From the NCBI GenBank assembly GCA_937125225.1, contig CAKZLE010000023.1, forward strand, positions 62,001 to 126,000: a DNA stretch of 64,000 nucleotides, given 5' to 3'. The notes below the pieces were generated by a model. The model was not told where the DNA came from and did not search any database. It worked only from the letters and a program-made list of their open reading frames with translations. Shown here in pieces: positions 8,115-16,080 of the stretch; position 1 is the first letter of the stretch; each line of letters starts with the position of its first letter. The stretch comes from an uncultured Spirochaetia bacterium (lineage in GTDB: Bacteria > Spirochaetota > Spirochaetia > CAKZLE01). The translations under genes were made by a program, and so were the position numbers.

Positions 8115-9350
8115 CTACGCCAGTACGAGGTTCTTCTTGATACTCTCTACTGCTGCGATGATATCTTCTCGATGTCCAAAAGCACTCAATCGAAAATAAC
8201 CCTCTCCTGCCGGACCGAAGCCGACACCAGGGGTACCTACGACCCAGGCCTCATGTAATAGCTTATCGAAGAACTCCCATGAGGAGAGACCTTCAGGTGC
8301 ATGAACCCAGAGGTAGGGGGCATTATCACCACCATAGACGGTAAGCCCGAGAGACTGAAGACCATCACGGATGATCTTTGCATTCTCCATATAGTATGAG
8401 ATCAACTCATAACACTCTTTAAGTCCAGCATCACTCAATACAGCCTTACCACCAGCCTGTACGATATTGGAGGCACCATTGAAGAAGGTACACTGTCTTC
8501 TGTTCCATAATCGGTTGACCACACCAGCCTCAGATCCTTCAACGACTAGATCCTTGGGGACGATACACCAACCAAGTCTAACACCGGTGAATCCGGCAAA
8601 CTTCGAGAAACTGTTTATCTCGATGGCACATTCGGTAGCACCTTCTATCTCGAAGATCGTCTTAGGATAGGAGGGGTCTGAAATATATTCACTGTAGGCC
8701 GCATCGAAGATGATCACAGCTTTATGTTCTCTTGCATAATCCACGAAGCCTTTGAGCTGTTCTTTTGTCGCTACGGCACCTGTGGGGTTGTTCGGAGAGC
8801 AGAGATAGATAAGATCCACATGTTCTTGTGGTATCTCGGGAATGAACCCGTTCTCATCATTACAGGGCATATAGACAAAACCCTTGTATTTACTGCTTGC
8901 CTCATCGAAGCCTTTGGACCTTCCGGCGATGACATTGGAATCGACATATACCGGATATGCAGGATCCTGGACCGCTACGATCGAATCGGTACTGAAGATC
9001 GACTGTATATTACCTGAATCAGGTTTCGCCCCATCACTGATGAAGAACTCATCTGCAGAGAGTTCAACTCCTCTAGTCTTCTTATAGAAAGAGACTAGGT
9101 CCTCTCTTAGATCACTGTTTCCCTGTTCATCACCATAACCACTGTAGGATTCCAGCTTCCCAAGTCTAGCCACACCATCATGAAGTCCTTCAAGGATCGC
9201 AGGGGTCAAAGCTTCAGTCGTATTACCGATACCTAACTTCTTGATCTCTGCCTGTGGGTTATCACTCTGAAATGATCGCATTCTTCTCGCGATCTCAGGA
9301 AAAAGATACCCAGCTGCAAGCATCTGGTAATTCTCGTTGATTCTCGCCAT
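8115..9350 (-). CDS. dapL: LL-diaminopimelate aminotransferase
   Basis: A 411-residue class I/II aminotransferase with the DapL hallmarks: GIGNTTEALTPAI near the N-terminus, YSGYGDEQGNSDLRE, FISDGAKPDSGNIQS, YLCSPNNPTGA, and the PLP-binding stretch INSFSKFAGFTGVRLGW. It makes LL-diaminopimelate from tetrahydrodipicolinate and glutamate in one step, replacing the succinylase or acetylase branch (DapD/C/E). The start has GGAG upstream. It lies between dapA and lysA in one operon. Confidence 0.96.
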   Translation of the reverse strand: MARINENYQMLAAGYLFPEIARRMRSFQSDNPQAEIKKLGIGNTTEALTPAILEGLHDGVARLGKLESYSGYGDEQGNSDLREDLVSFYKKTRGVELSADEFFISDGAKPDSGNIQSIFSTDSIVAVQDPAYPVYVDSNVIAGRSKGFDEASSKYKGFVYMPCNDENGFIPEIPQEHVDLIYLCSPNNPTGAVATKEQLKGFVDYAREHKAVIIFDAAYSEYISDPSYPKTIFEIEGATECAIEINSFSKFAGFTGVRLGWCIVPKDLVVEGSEAGVVNRLWNRRQCTFFNGASNIVQAGGKAVLSDAGLKECYELISYYMENAKIIRDGLQSLGLTVYGGDNAPYLWVHAPEGLSSWEFFDKLLHEAWVVGTPGVGFGPAGEGYFRLSAFGHREDIIAAVESIKKNLVLA

Positions 9351-9377
9351 GTTCGTAAATCTCCTATATCGTTTATC

Positions 9378-10277
9378 TTAAATTCTCTCTAGTCCTAACG
9401 CATTAACCGCGTTCATCAATAACTGTCTGTTCTCATCATTCGACAGAGTGCACATAGGAAGTCTAAAACTCTCCTCACACCAGCCAATATGAGCCATAGC
9501 GGTCTTGATCGGAATCGGGTTCGTCTCGACAAAGCAGGCTTTGAAGAATGGAGTGAGTCTCTTTTCGAGTCTTCTAGCTCCTTCAATATCTCCATCAAGT
9601 GCCGTATGGACCATCTCTACCATCAATTCCGGGATCAGATTAGATGATACAGAAATAACACCATCTCCTCCAGCCTCGATGAGGTCAATCGTCATATTAT
9701 CATCACCGGAGAGTACCACGAACTTATCGTGACGCTGCTCGATAACGGATTTCATCTGATCCAAGTTTCCTGATGCCTCTTTTACCGCCAGGATATTATC
9801 ACACTCAGTCATCAGCCTGACAACAACATCGGTCTCTATATTCACACCGGTCCGTCCCAAGATGTTATAGAGGACACAGGGGATGTTCACCGCATCAGCG
9901 ATAGCCTTGAAATGAAGATAGAGGCCCTTCTGTGTAGGTTTGTTATAATAAGGGTTCACGAGTAACAGAGCATCGACACCTGAAGCCTCAGCGTGCTGTG
10001 AGAGACGAATCGCCTCTGAAGTTGCATTACTACCAGTTCCAGCTATGACAGGGACTCTTCCCGCTGCATACTCGACGGTGAGTTTGATGACTCGGTCATG
10101 TTCCTCATGAGACAGGGTCGGACTCTCACCTGTCGTCCCACAGGGGACGAGACCATCAACACCGGCATCGATCTGATGATTTATCAGCCTCTTCAGGGCC
10201 TCCTCATCTACGGTTCCCTCTTTGGTAAATGGTGTTATCAGTGCGGTAAAAACTCCCTGAAAAATCTTGTCTGCCAT
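9378..10277 (-). CDS. dapA: 4-hydroxy-tetrahydrodipicolinate synthase
   Basis: A 299-residue class I aldolase-fold enzyme that condenses pyruvate with aspartate semialdehyde. It shows GVFTALITPF, GLVPCGTTGESPTLSHEEH, NPYYNKPTQKGLY (active-site Tyr), LYNILGRTGVNIE and the Schiff-base Lys in LAVKEASGNL. The start follows GGGAGGAG, and only two bases separate it from dapB. Confidence 0.97.
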   Translation of the reverse strand: MADKIFQGVFTALITPFTKEGTVDEEALKRLINHQIDAGVDGLVPCGTTGESPTLSHEEHDRVIKLTVEYAAGRVPVIAGTGSNATSEAIRLSQHAEASGVDALLLVNPYYNKPTQKGLYLHFKAIADAVNIPCVLYNILGRTGVNIETDVVVRLMTECDNILAVKEASGNLDQMKSVIEQRHDKFVVLSGDDNMTIDLIEAGGDGVISVSSNLIPELMVEMVHTALDGDIEGARRLEKRLTPFFKACFVETNPIPIKTAMAHIGWCEESFRLPMCTLSNDENRQLLMNAVNALGLERI

Positions 10278-10279
10278 AT

Positions 10280-11035
10280 CTATTCTCCTCCCAACATACT
10301 TTGTAACATATCATCTATGGAGAAGAAACCTCTCTTCCCCCCTATCCACTTTGCAGCCTCTACAGCGCCAGATGCGAAACCTTCTCGATTACGAGCCCTA
10401 TGAGTGAGCTCGATACTATCGACAGGGCTATCGAAGATGACTGTATGAGTTCCCGGTATCGAACCACCACGTGTCGATGAGACATGTAACTCATCAGCTT
10501 CTATCGGTCTATCGAGCATCTGTGGGACGACCTTTGACTTTGCATCGAGCCCCTCGATGAGAATATCTCCAATCATAGCAGCGGTCCCAGAGGGACTATC
10601 TGCCTTCTTATTATGGTGGAACTCATGTACCATACAGTCATATGCAGGGAATGCATTCATTAAACCTGCTGCTTTCTGTATCATATGAAAGAACAGATGG
10701 ACTCCCACCGAGAAGTTCCCTGACCAGATACATCCAATCTTATCTCCAACGATCTGTGATACCTCATCCATCCGGTCATACCACCCTGTGGTACCAATGA
10801 CAACAGAGATTCCACAGGCCGTATATTCTCTAATATTTTTTACTAATACCTGGGGTATCGTGAAGTCGATCACGACATCTGCACTCTGTAATGATTCACG
10901 ACTGATTTCCCTTGCCGTGACGATCCTGTCAGCACTGACAGGATCGATCACAGCAACTACATCATATCCAGCTTCTAAAGCCTTCTCTCTTATCAATTTA
11001 CCCATTCGTCCATAACCGCTGATCGCTATCTTCAT
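10280..11035 (-). CDS. dapB: 4-hydroxy-tetrahydrodipicolinate reductase
   Basis: This 251-residue NAD(P)H-dependent reductase is the first gene of the dap operon. It begins MKIAISGYGRMGKLI (dinucleotide fold) and has VVIGTTGWYD, GNFSVGVHLFF and the active-site block EFHHNKKADSPSGTA. The C-terminus has RNREGFASGAVEAAKWI. AGGAG precedes the start. A promoter overlapped by 19-bp direct repeats lies just upstream. Confidence 0.96.
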   Translation of the reverse strand: MKIAISGYGRMGKLIREKALEAGYDVVAVIDPVSADRIVTAREISRESLQSADVVIDFTIPQVLVKNIREYTACGISVVIGTTGWYDRMDEVSQIVGDKIGCIWSGNFSVGVHLFFHMIQKAAGLMNAFPAYDCMVHEFHHNKKADSPSGTAAMIGDILIEGLDAKSKVVPQMLDRPIEADELHVSSTRGGSIPGTHTVIFDSPVDSIELTHRARNREGFASGAVEAAKWIGGKRGFFSIDDMLQSMLGGE

Positions 11036-11061
11036 CTGGTAGTGCTCCTTATTCGATTTCC

Positions 11062-11118
11062 ATCATAGTATAATAATAACTTTTTGTCTATATAATAACA
11101 TTTTGTTTTTATAATAAC
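11062..11118 (-). promoter_or_regulatory. dap operon promoter overlapped by three 19-bp-spaced direct repeats
   Basis: On the minus strand TAGACA (11090-11085), 17 bases, then TATGAT (11067-11062) form a sigma-70 promoter. On the plus strand ATAATAAC recurs at 11073, 11092 and 11111, a step of exactly 19 bp, covering the spacer, the -35 box and upstream DNA. The helical phasing suggests a protein bound in tandem on one DNA face. Confidence 0.6.
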
Positions 11119-11160
11119 TATATTATATAAAATCACTCATATTTAAGCCGGTAATTGTTT

Positions 11161-11189
11161 TTGACATTTCCATACTATATTGTTATGAT
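11161..11189 (+). promoter_or_regulatory. Sigma-70 promoter of the acyl-CoA synthetase gene
   Basis: TTGACA (11161-11166), a 17-base spacer, then TATGAT (11184-11189): near-consensus. Transcription should start near 11196, about 78 bases before the ATG. Confidence 0.75.
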
Positions 11190-11273
11190 AAATAGTCAAT
11201 CTGGCTAGGACTATTTCCCCTGACAAAACAGAGGATTCTTTCTGGTACATCATACCATGCAGAGGTTTATCAT

Positions 11274-13016
11274 ATGCAGAATTCATGGGACATTTTAGAG
11301 AAATATCGGGGTACTGCCATTGCTGGTGAATGGCCGACCATAACAGAACAGTTTCATATATCAACTACGGAGTATCCTCAGGCAGCATGCTTCACCGCAT
11401 TTGGAAAGGAGAAGGTATCTTACACCTATGAAGAGGTCTCCGCTTATGTTGAGAAGGCAGCCGACCACCTCATTGAGAATGGGGTCAAGCCCGGTGACAA
11501 TATAATCCTGACCGGTAAGAACACCCCTTACTGGGGAATTGCCTATCTTGCTATTCTCGAGGCTGGGGCAGTCATCGTACCTATCGACTATCAACTCGAT
11601 AATGAGACCATAGAAAGACTGATAGACTATGCAGAATCTACAGTCCTCATCGTGGATAAGGAAAAATATGAGGAGCTCTCGATCGGAGAGACTTCACCGA
11701 TAAAGACGAGAATCGCACTCTGTGATGAAAATGATCAGTTCATCCTAGACTTGAAGGCAAAAGCACATAATAAACCTCGTAGAACAGAGAACGACCTTGC
11801 AGCGATCCTCTATACCTCTGGTACGACCGGCAATGAGAAGGGTGTCATGCTCACGCACAAGAACTTCATGTCAGATGTCTATCAAGCCTGTCATGATATG
11901 TTCCTAGGAGCCTCACAGGAGGACGTCTGGTATGCCCTCCTACCACTCCACCACAGTTATTGCATGACAGCAGTCTTTCTAGAGGGAATCAAATTCGGCT
12001 CAGAGATAGTCTTTGCCCAACGGCTCGTGGTCCCTCAGATCATGAAGGATCTCAAGCAAGGAAATATCACCATGTTCATGGCGATCCCCCTCCTCTACAA
12101 CAAGATCCTTCAGGGGATGATGAAACAGGTTCGTGCAAAAGGGCTCGCAGTACATCTCTACATTGGCCTGATGATGAAGATCAGTGGATTGATCAAGAAG
12201 ATCTTCCACAAGAACCCAGGAAAGGTGATCTTCGCCTCACTGTTGAAGAAGGCTAATCTAGACAATCTGAGGATCCTTATCTGTGGTGGTGGCCCTCTAG
12301 CTCCAGAGACATTTAGAAGATACAACCAACTCGGACTCGATTTCGTTCAGGGATATGGGCTCACTGAGACTTCTCCTATCCTCACTTTGAATCCTACAGC
12401 ACATTTCAAGGTAGACTCAGTAGGAAAGGTATTTCCCTTAGTAGAAATGAAGATCATCGACAAGGATGAGCAGGGAACTGGTGAGATAATCGTTAAGGGG
12501 CCAAATGTCACAACCGGCTATTATAACAATACAGAGGCCACTGAGGAGTTGTTCACTGAAGATGGCTACCTGAAAACAGGAGATGTAGGTTATCTAGATA
12601 GTGAGAACTATCTCTATCTGACCGGTAGAAAGAAATCATTGATTGTCACCGAGGGGGGCAAGAATGTCTTCCCTGAAGAGATCGAGGACCACTTCCAACT
12701 CGACGTACAGATCGAACAGATGATGGTACGGGGGTATATAGCGAACAGAGAGACTAAATCAGAAGGTATCGAAGCAGTCATTCTTCCTAATACTGAATAT
12801 TTCAATAGTAAGGGAATCTATAACAAGAAAAAGATCATCGAGGAAATCGTTGAGGTCATCAGAGACCATAACAAAGAACTCCTTCCCTATAAACGAATTG
12901 GTCGACTGAGAGTCATCGAAGAGGCTTTGGAGATGACTACCACTCAGAAGATAAAAAGACCTAAGGTAGATGCTCTTATAGAGAAGACTGATCCAGGAAT
13001 ACTAGAGAAGATCTGA
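11274..13016 (+). CDS. AMP-forming acyl-CoA synthetase (long-chain fatty acid CoA ligase type)
   Basis: A 580-residue ANL-family enzyme that activates a carboxylic acid with ATP and joins it to CoA. Motifs are AAILYTSGTTGNEKGVMLTHKN (phosphate loop), GYGLTETSPIL (A5), LKTGDVGYLDSENYLYLTGRKK (hinge) and the C-terminal TTTQKIKRP with the likely catalytic Lys. GEWPTITEQF near the start and the length suit medium/long-chain substrates, but specificity is not proven. AGAGG precedes the ATG. Its 3' end overlaps the convergent sirtuin gene by 15 bases. Confidence 0.88.
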   Translation: MQNSWDILEKYRGTAIAGEWPTITEQFHISTTEYPQAACFTAFGKEKVSYTYEEVSAYVEKAADHLIENGVKPGDNIILTGKNTPYWGIAYLAILEAGAVIVPIDYQLDNETIERLIDYAESTVLIVDKEKYEELSIGETSPIKTRIALCDENDQFILDLKAKAHNKPRRTENDLAAILYTSGTTGNEKGVMLTHKNFMSDVYQACHDMFLGASQEDVWYALLPLHHSYCMTAVFLEGIKFGSEIVFAQRLVVPQIMKDLKQGNITMFMAIPLLYNKILQGMMKQVRAKGLAVHLYIGLMMKISGLIKKIFHKNPGKVIFASLLKKANLDNLRILICGGGPLAPETFRRYNQLGLDFVQGYGLTETSPILTLNPTAHFKVDSVGKVFPLVEMKIIDKDEQGTGEIIVKGPNVTTGYYNNTEATEELFTEDGYLKTGDVGYLDSENYLYLTGRKKSLIVTEGGKNVFPEEIEDHFQLDVQIEQMMVRGYIANRETKSEGIEAVILPNTEYFNSKGIYNKKKIIEEIVEVIRDHNKELLPYKRIGRLRVIEEALEMTTTQKIKRPKVDALIEKTDPGILEKI

Positions 13017-13751
13017 GTCCAAGGCCTCTTCGAGATAACTGAACAGTTCGAAGAGGTCATCATAGCGAAGGGAGGCATAGCTGTCCAAGGGTGTCTCCCC
13101 TCTATTTGCGATGATGATCTTTCCCCCATTCTGCAGTGTCCTCAACGGTAGCGAAGAGGCAGGACTGACTAACAGCGTAGAACCAAGTATCAACATACAA
13201 TCACTCTTTGAACTCTCAGCGTAGGCCTCTTGGAGAGCTTTCTGAGGGAGTGATTCTCCAAAGAAGGTGATATCGGGTTTGATCAACCCATCACATACCT
13301 CACAAAAAGGGACCTGCCCGAACCTGACGATCGGTACGATCTCATCATAGAGATAGACTCTCCCACAAGAGAGACAATGGTGGGTCCTAGGAGATCCATG
13401 GATCTCAAGGACATCAGTCGATCCCCCTTTCTGATGAAGGAGGTCTATATTCTGAGTGATGACCCGCTTCACATATCCTCTTCTCTGTAGCCTTGCAAGT
13501 ACAGTATGTACTAGAGAGGGTCTTATCTGTTGTGTGTCATAGATCAGATCTAGGGTATGCGAATAGTAGAATCCGGGGTCCTCAAGAAAATAGGGAAGAT
13601 CAAAGATCTTATTGGCATCAACCTCCCTATACAGACCATCTTTACCACGGAAGTCCCGTAGGCCTGAGAGTGTTGAGACCCCGGCACCGGTGAATACCGT
13701 AAGATACTGTGCATCGGTGATAAACTTGAGAATCTCATCAACTTCGTTCAT
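13002..13751 (-). CDS. cobB: NAD-dependent protein deacylase, Sir2 family
   Basis: A 249-residue sirtuin that removes acyl groups from protein lysines using NAD. It contains FTGAGVSTLSGLRDFRG (NAD site), TQNIDLLHQKGG, EIHGSPRTHH (catalytic His), a zinc-binding set of two Cys pairs (CLSCG and CEVCDG), LIKPDITFFGESLP and ILGSTLLVSPASSLP. The start at 13751 (MNEVDE) is chosen because a consensus promoter lies immediately upstream, which rules out the longer frame from 13829. No ribosome-binding site is present, so the mRNA is probably leaderless. It may reverse acylation linked to the neighbouring acyl-CoA synthetase (inference). Confidence 0.92.
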   Translation of the reverse strand: MNEVDEILKFITDAQYLTVFTGAGVSTLSGLRDFRGKDGLYREVDANKIFDLPYFLEDPGFYYSHTLDLIYDTQQIRPSLVHTVLARLQRRGYVKRVITQNIDLLHQKGGSTDVLEIHGSPRTHHCLSCGRVYLYDEIVPIVRFGQVPFCEVCDGLIKPDITFFGESLPQKALQEAYAESSKSDCMLILGSTLLVSPASSLPLRTLQNGGKIIIANRGETPLDSYASLRYDDLFELFSYLEEALDSDLL

Positions 13752-13757
13752 GCCATT

Positions 13758-13786
13758 ATTGTAAAAACTGTACAAATCCATGTCAA
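13758..13786 (-). promoter_or_regulatory. Near-consensus promoter giving a leaderless sirtuin mRNA
   Basis: On the minus strand TTGACA (13786-13781), a 17-base spacer and TACAAT (13763-13758) are followed by six bases and then the ATG at 13751. The predicted first transcribed base is the A of the ATG, and no Shine-Dalgarno sequence is present. Confidence 0.75.
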
Positions 13787-13811
13787 TACAACAATTTAGA
13801 GCTGATAAAAC

Positions 13812-13839
13812 TTGACTTGCCACTTGCATGAGGTATATA
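13812..13839 (+). promoter_or_regulatory. Promoter of the ferredoxin gene
   Basis: TTGACT (13812-13817), a 16-base spacer, TATATA (13834-13839). It is divergent from the sirtuin promoter 26 bases away. Confidence 0.65.
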
Positions 13840-13877
13840 GTCTCAAAAGATAATACTAAGCGATAAGGAGGCCAAAT

Positions 13878-14045
13878 ATGGCTTACAAAATCACTGATGC
13901 TTGCGTTGCTTGTGGTTCATGTCTTCCTGAATGTCCAGTTGAGGCAATCTCTGAAGGCGATATCTACGTAATCGACGCTGACCTTTGTACAGATTGTGGA
14001 TCATGTGCAGACGTTTGTCCTACAGAAGCAATCGTAGCAGAATAA
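13878..14045 (+). CDS. 2[4Fe-4S] ferredoxin
   Basis: A 55-residue clostridial-type ferredoxin. It has two CxxCxxCxxxCP clusters: CVACGSCLPECP and CTDCGSCADVCP, each followed by the usual xEAI. It carries low-potential electrons, for example for pyruvate:ferredoxin oxidoreductase or hydrogenase. AAGGAGG lies eight bases before the ATG. It is a single-gene unit with its own promoter and terminator, consistent with high expression. Confidence 0.97.
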   Translation: MAYKITDACVACGSCLPECPVEAISEGDIYVIDADLCTDCGSCADVCPTEAIVAE

Positions 14046-14065
14046 TCTCCGTACATACGAGAGAG

Positions 14066-14101
14066 GGCTGTCTTACTCATGAAGTAAGTCAGCCTTTTTT
14101 A
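14066..14101 (+). terminator. Rho-independent terminator of the ferredoxin gene
   Basis: GGCTG-T-CTTACT (14066-14077) pairs with AGTAAG-T-CAGCC (14083-14094) around a five-base loop, with one T/T mismatch, and a run of six or more T follows. Confidence 0.88.
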
Positions 14102-14129
14102 TTTTCCAAAGAATAGGAAGGAATATTTC

Positions 14130-14570
14130 ATGAGTGTCATGACCATCATCATCATAGCTTTCATCATTCTAGAGAGTCTCAATGTGCTTCTCCTCTATTT
14201 TGCTCCCGATTCAAAGAGAGGAAATGGTGTCGGGGTCTTCGACGCCTGGGAAGAGTCCAAACAGTATGAGCATATTCATGATCTTATGAGATATCTGGTC
14301 TTCTGGGTTGCCGGAACAAAACTCATATTCATCGTGCTCCTATTAGTTATCCTCATCACAGGGACTAGGATGACACAGATCGCAGCCACTATTGCCATGA
14401 TCGCATCGATCCTCTCCTATTTCTGGAGACTCCATCCGATCATCAGAGACATTGATTCAAAAGGAAAACTCACACCATCAGGTTATTCCAAGACTCTGTC
14501 GAGGATGATCGCTGCCTTCGTCGCTATATACACGATAGGATTGATAATATCCCTGGTATTTGGGATCTAA
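14130..14570 (+). CDS. Four-helix membrane protein of unknown function
   Basis: This 146-residue protein was not recognised. It has four hydrophobic stretches: about residues 4-24, 58-80, 84-104 and 125-145. A hydrophilic loop of about 30 residues (SKRGNGVGVFDAWEESKQYEHIHDL) follows the first. The helices and the loop of some 20 residues before the last helix suggest a small inner-membrane protein with both ends on the same side. AAGGAA precedes the ATG. It is flanked by the ferredoxin terminator and by xseA, which has its own promoter, so it appears to be a single gene. Confidence 0.7.
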   Translation: MSVMTIIIIAFIILESLNVLLLYFAPDSKRGNGVGVFDAWEESKQYEHIHDLMRYLVFWVAGTKLIFIVLLLVILITGTRMTQIAATIAMIASILSYFWRLHPIIRDIDSKGKLTPSGYSKTLSRMIAAFVAIYTIGLIISLVFGI

Positions 14571-14607
14571 AGCTACAAGAACCACTATCTTTTTGTGCTA
14601 AACCACA

Positions 14608-14637
14608 TTGCATGTATCCATGAGTTCTCTGTATACT
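14608..14637 (+). promoter_or_regulatory. Promoter of xseA, giving an almost leaderless mRNA
   Basis: TTGCAT (14608-14613), an 18-base spacer, TATACT (14632-14637). The predicted start of transcription (about 14644) is only about four bases before the ATG at 14648, and no Shine-Dalgarno sequence is visible. Confidence 0.5.
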
Positions 14638-14647
14638 ATCTCTATCT

Positions 14648-15853
14648 ATGATAAACGATCAATTAATCTATACCGTATCAGATATCACACAACTCCTTAA
14701 AGAAATCATCGAAGGTGCATTCTCTCGAATCACGATCGAAGGTGAGATATCGAATTTCAGACCCGCTAGCACAGGACACTGGTATTTCACCCTCAAGGAT
14801 CGAAATGCCGCGATCTCCGCAGTCATGTTCAAGAACAGGATATTCAGACAACAGATAAAGCCCCAAGAGGGTATGAAGGTGAGAATCACCGGATCCCTAT
14901 CGGTATATGCACCACGTGGAAGCTATCAGATCATCTGTGATTCGATCGAGAAGATCGGGACAGGTGACATCCTGCAGAGACTCGAAGAGCGAAAGAGACA
15001 GCTTGCCGCAGAAGGTCTTTTCGACCAGGAGAGAAAGAGAGCGATCCCTCTCATGCCCAAACATGTGGCAGTCATCACTTCGCCAACAGGTGCAGCTCTC
15101 AGAGATATCCTGCAGGTCATGAGAAGAAGGAATGCAGGGATCACGGTATCCATCCTACCTGCAGCAGTACAGGGTGAGGCTGCAGCCTCACATCTTGTCC
15201 ATATGCTACAGACAGCTATCGATAATAGGATCGGCGATGTCATCATCATTGGACGTGGTGGAGGATCGGTCGAGGACCTTCTCCCCTTCTCCGATGAGAT
15301 GGTCGTCAGAATGATCGCTGACTCCCCTATCCCTGTCATCTCAGCAGTGGGCCATGAGATAGACTGGGCCCTCAGTGATTATGCGGCAGACTTGAGAGCA
15401 CCCACTCCCTCGGCAGCGGCAGAACTCGTCACGGCAGAGACAGGAGCCCTCAACGATAGGATCACAGACTTCAAAGGGCAGTTGATCCATGAGATGAGAA
15501 GGAGCATTGATCTGATGAGGCTCAGAATGAGTAACGCCTCCTCTGATACGCTAGTGGAGCGAATCACCCATAAGATCGATGATCATCATATGAGGATCAC
15601 CGATCATCATGATCGCATACAGGAATATATGTTCAATTGCATGAGAGTAAGATCTCATGCAATTGAACTGTCGAAGAGGACTCTAGAGAGTAGCTCTCCA
15701 AAAGCTCTACTCTCAAGGGGTTACTCACTCCTAACAGAACAAAGCAGTGGATTACCTATCACGAGTATCGATGAGATCTCGGAGGGTATGTTACTAGAGA
15801 CACACATAGCTGATGGTGCTATCATTTCAGAAGTCAAAGAGGTGAGAAGATGA
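14648..15853 (+). CDS. xseA: Exodeoxyribonuclease VII large subunit
   Basis: A 401-residue protein with an N-terminal OB fold (ITIEGEISNFRPASTGHWYFTLKD...) and the nuclease core: PKHVAVITSPTGAALRDI, IIGRGGGSVEDLLPFSDE and PVISAVGHEIDWALSDYAADLRAPTPSAAAEL. A long helical region follows, and the protein ends with SPKALLSRGYSLL. With XseB it degrades single-stranded DNA from both ends in repair. Its stop overlaps the xseB start (ATGA). Confidence 0.97.
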   Translation: MINDQLIYTVSDITQLLKEIIEGAFSRITIEGEISNFRPASTGHWYFTLKDRNAAISAVMFKNRIFRQQIKPQEGMKVRITGSLSVYAPRGSYQIICDSIEKIGTGDILQRLEERKRQLAAEGLFDQERKRAIPLMPKHVAVITSPTGAALRDILQVMRRRNAGITVSILPAAVQGEAAASHLVHMLQTAIDNRIGDVIIIGRGGGSVEDLLPFSDEMVVRMIADSPIPVISAVGHEIDWALSDYAADLRAPTPSAAAELVTAETGALNDRITDFKGQLIHEMRRSIDLMRLRMSNASSDTLVERITHKIDDHHMRITDHHDRIQEYMFNCMRVRSHAIELSKRTLESSSPKALLSRGYSLLTEQSSGLPITSIDEISEGMLLETHIADGAIISEVKEVRR

Positions 15854-16077
15854 AGGATTTTGAGCAACGATTAGAAAGGCTTGAGTTTATAAGTACACAG
15901 ATGAAAGAACAGGGGCTCTCCTTAAGTGAGTCACTATCTCTTTTCGAAGAGGGTATGGACCTCTTAAAAGGGCTTGAAAAGGAACTTGAATCAATTGAAC
16001 AAAAGGTCCAAATACTTGTATCATCTTCGGAAGAAGATTCACCAGTCTTTGAACCATTCAACAAGGAAGATGAATAA
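15850..16077 (+). CDS. xseB: Exodeoxyribonuclease VII small subunit
   Basis: A 75-residue, mostly helical protein beginning FEQRLERLEFISTQMKEQGLSLSESLSLFEEGMDLLK, which matches the XseB family pattern of paired helices. Several copies coat the helical arm of XseA. It is translationally coupled to xseA through the four-base ATGA overlap. The C-terminal acidic tail (SSSEEDSPVFEPFNKEDE) is typical. Confidence 0.93.
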   Translation: MKDFEQRLERLEFISTQMKEQGLSLSESLSLFEEGMDLLKGLEKELESIEQKVQILVSSSEEDSPVFEPFNKEDE

Positions 16078-16080
16078 CAG

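Noticed and set aside
11036-11273. Lysine riboswitch upstream of dapB
   Set aside because: The space before the dapB start holds an AT-rich repeat region and a promoter 26-55 bases upstream. It is too short for an L-box, and no L-box core was seen.
13752-13829. Longer sirtuin start at 13829
   Set aside because: A near-consensus promoter sits inside this extension, and the homologous sequence begins at 13751.
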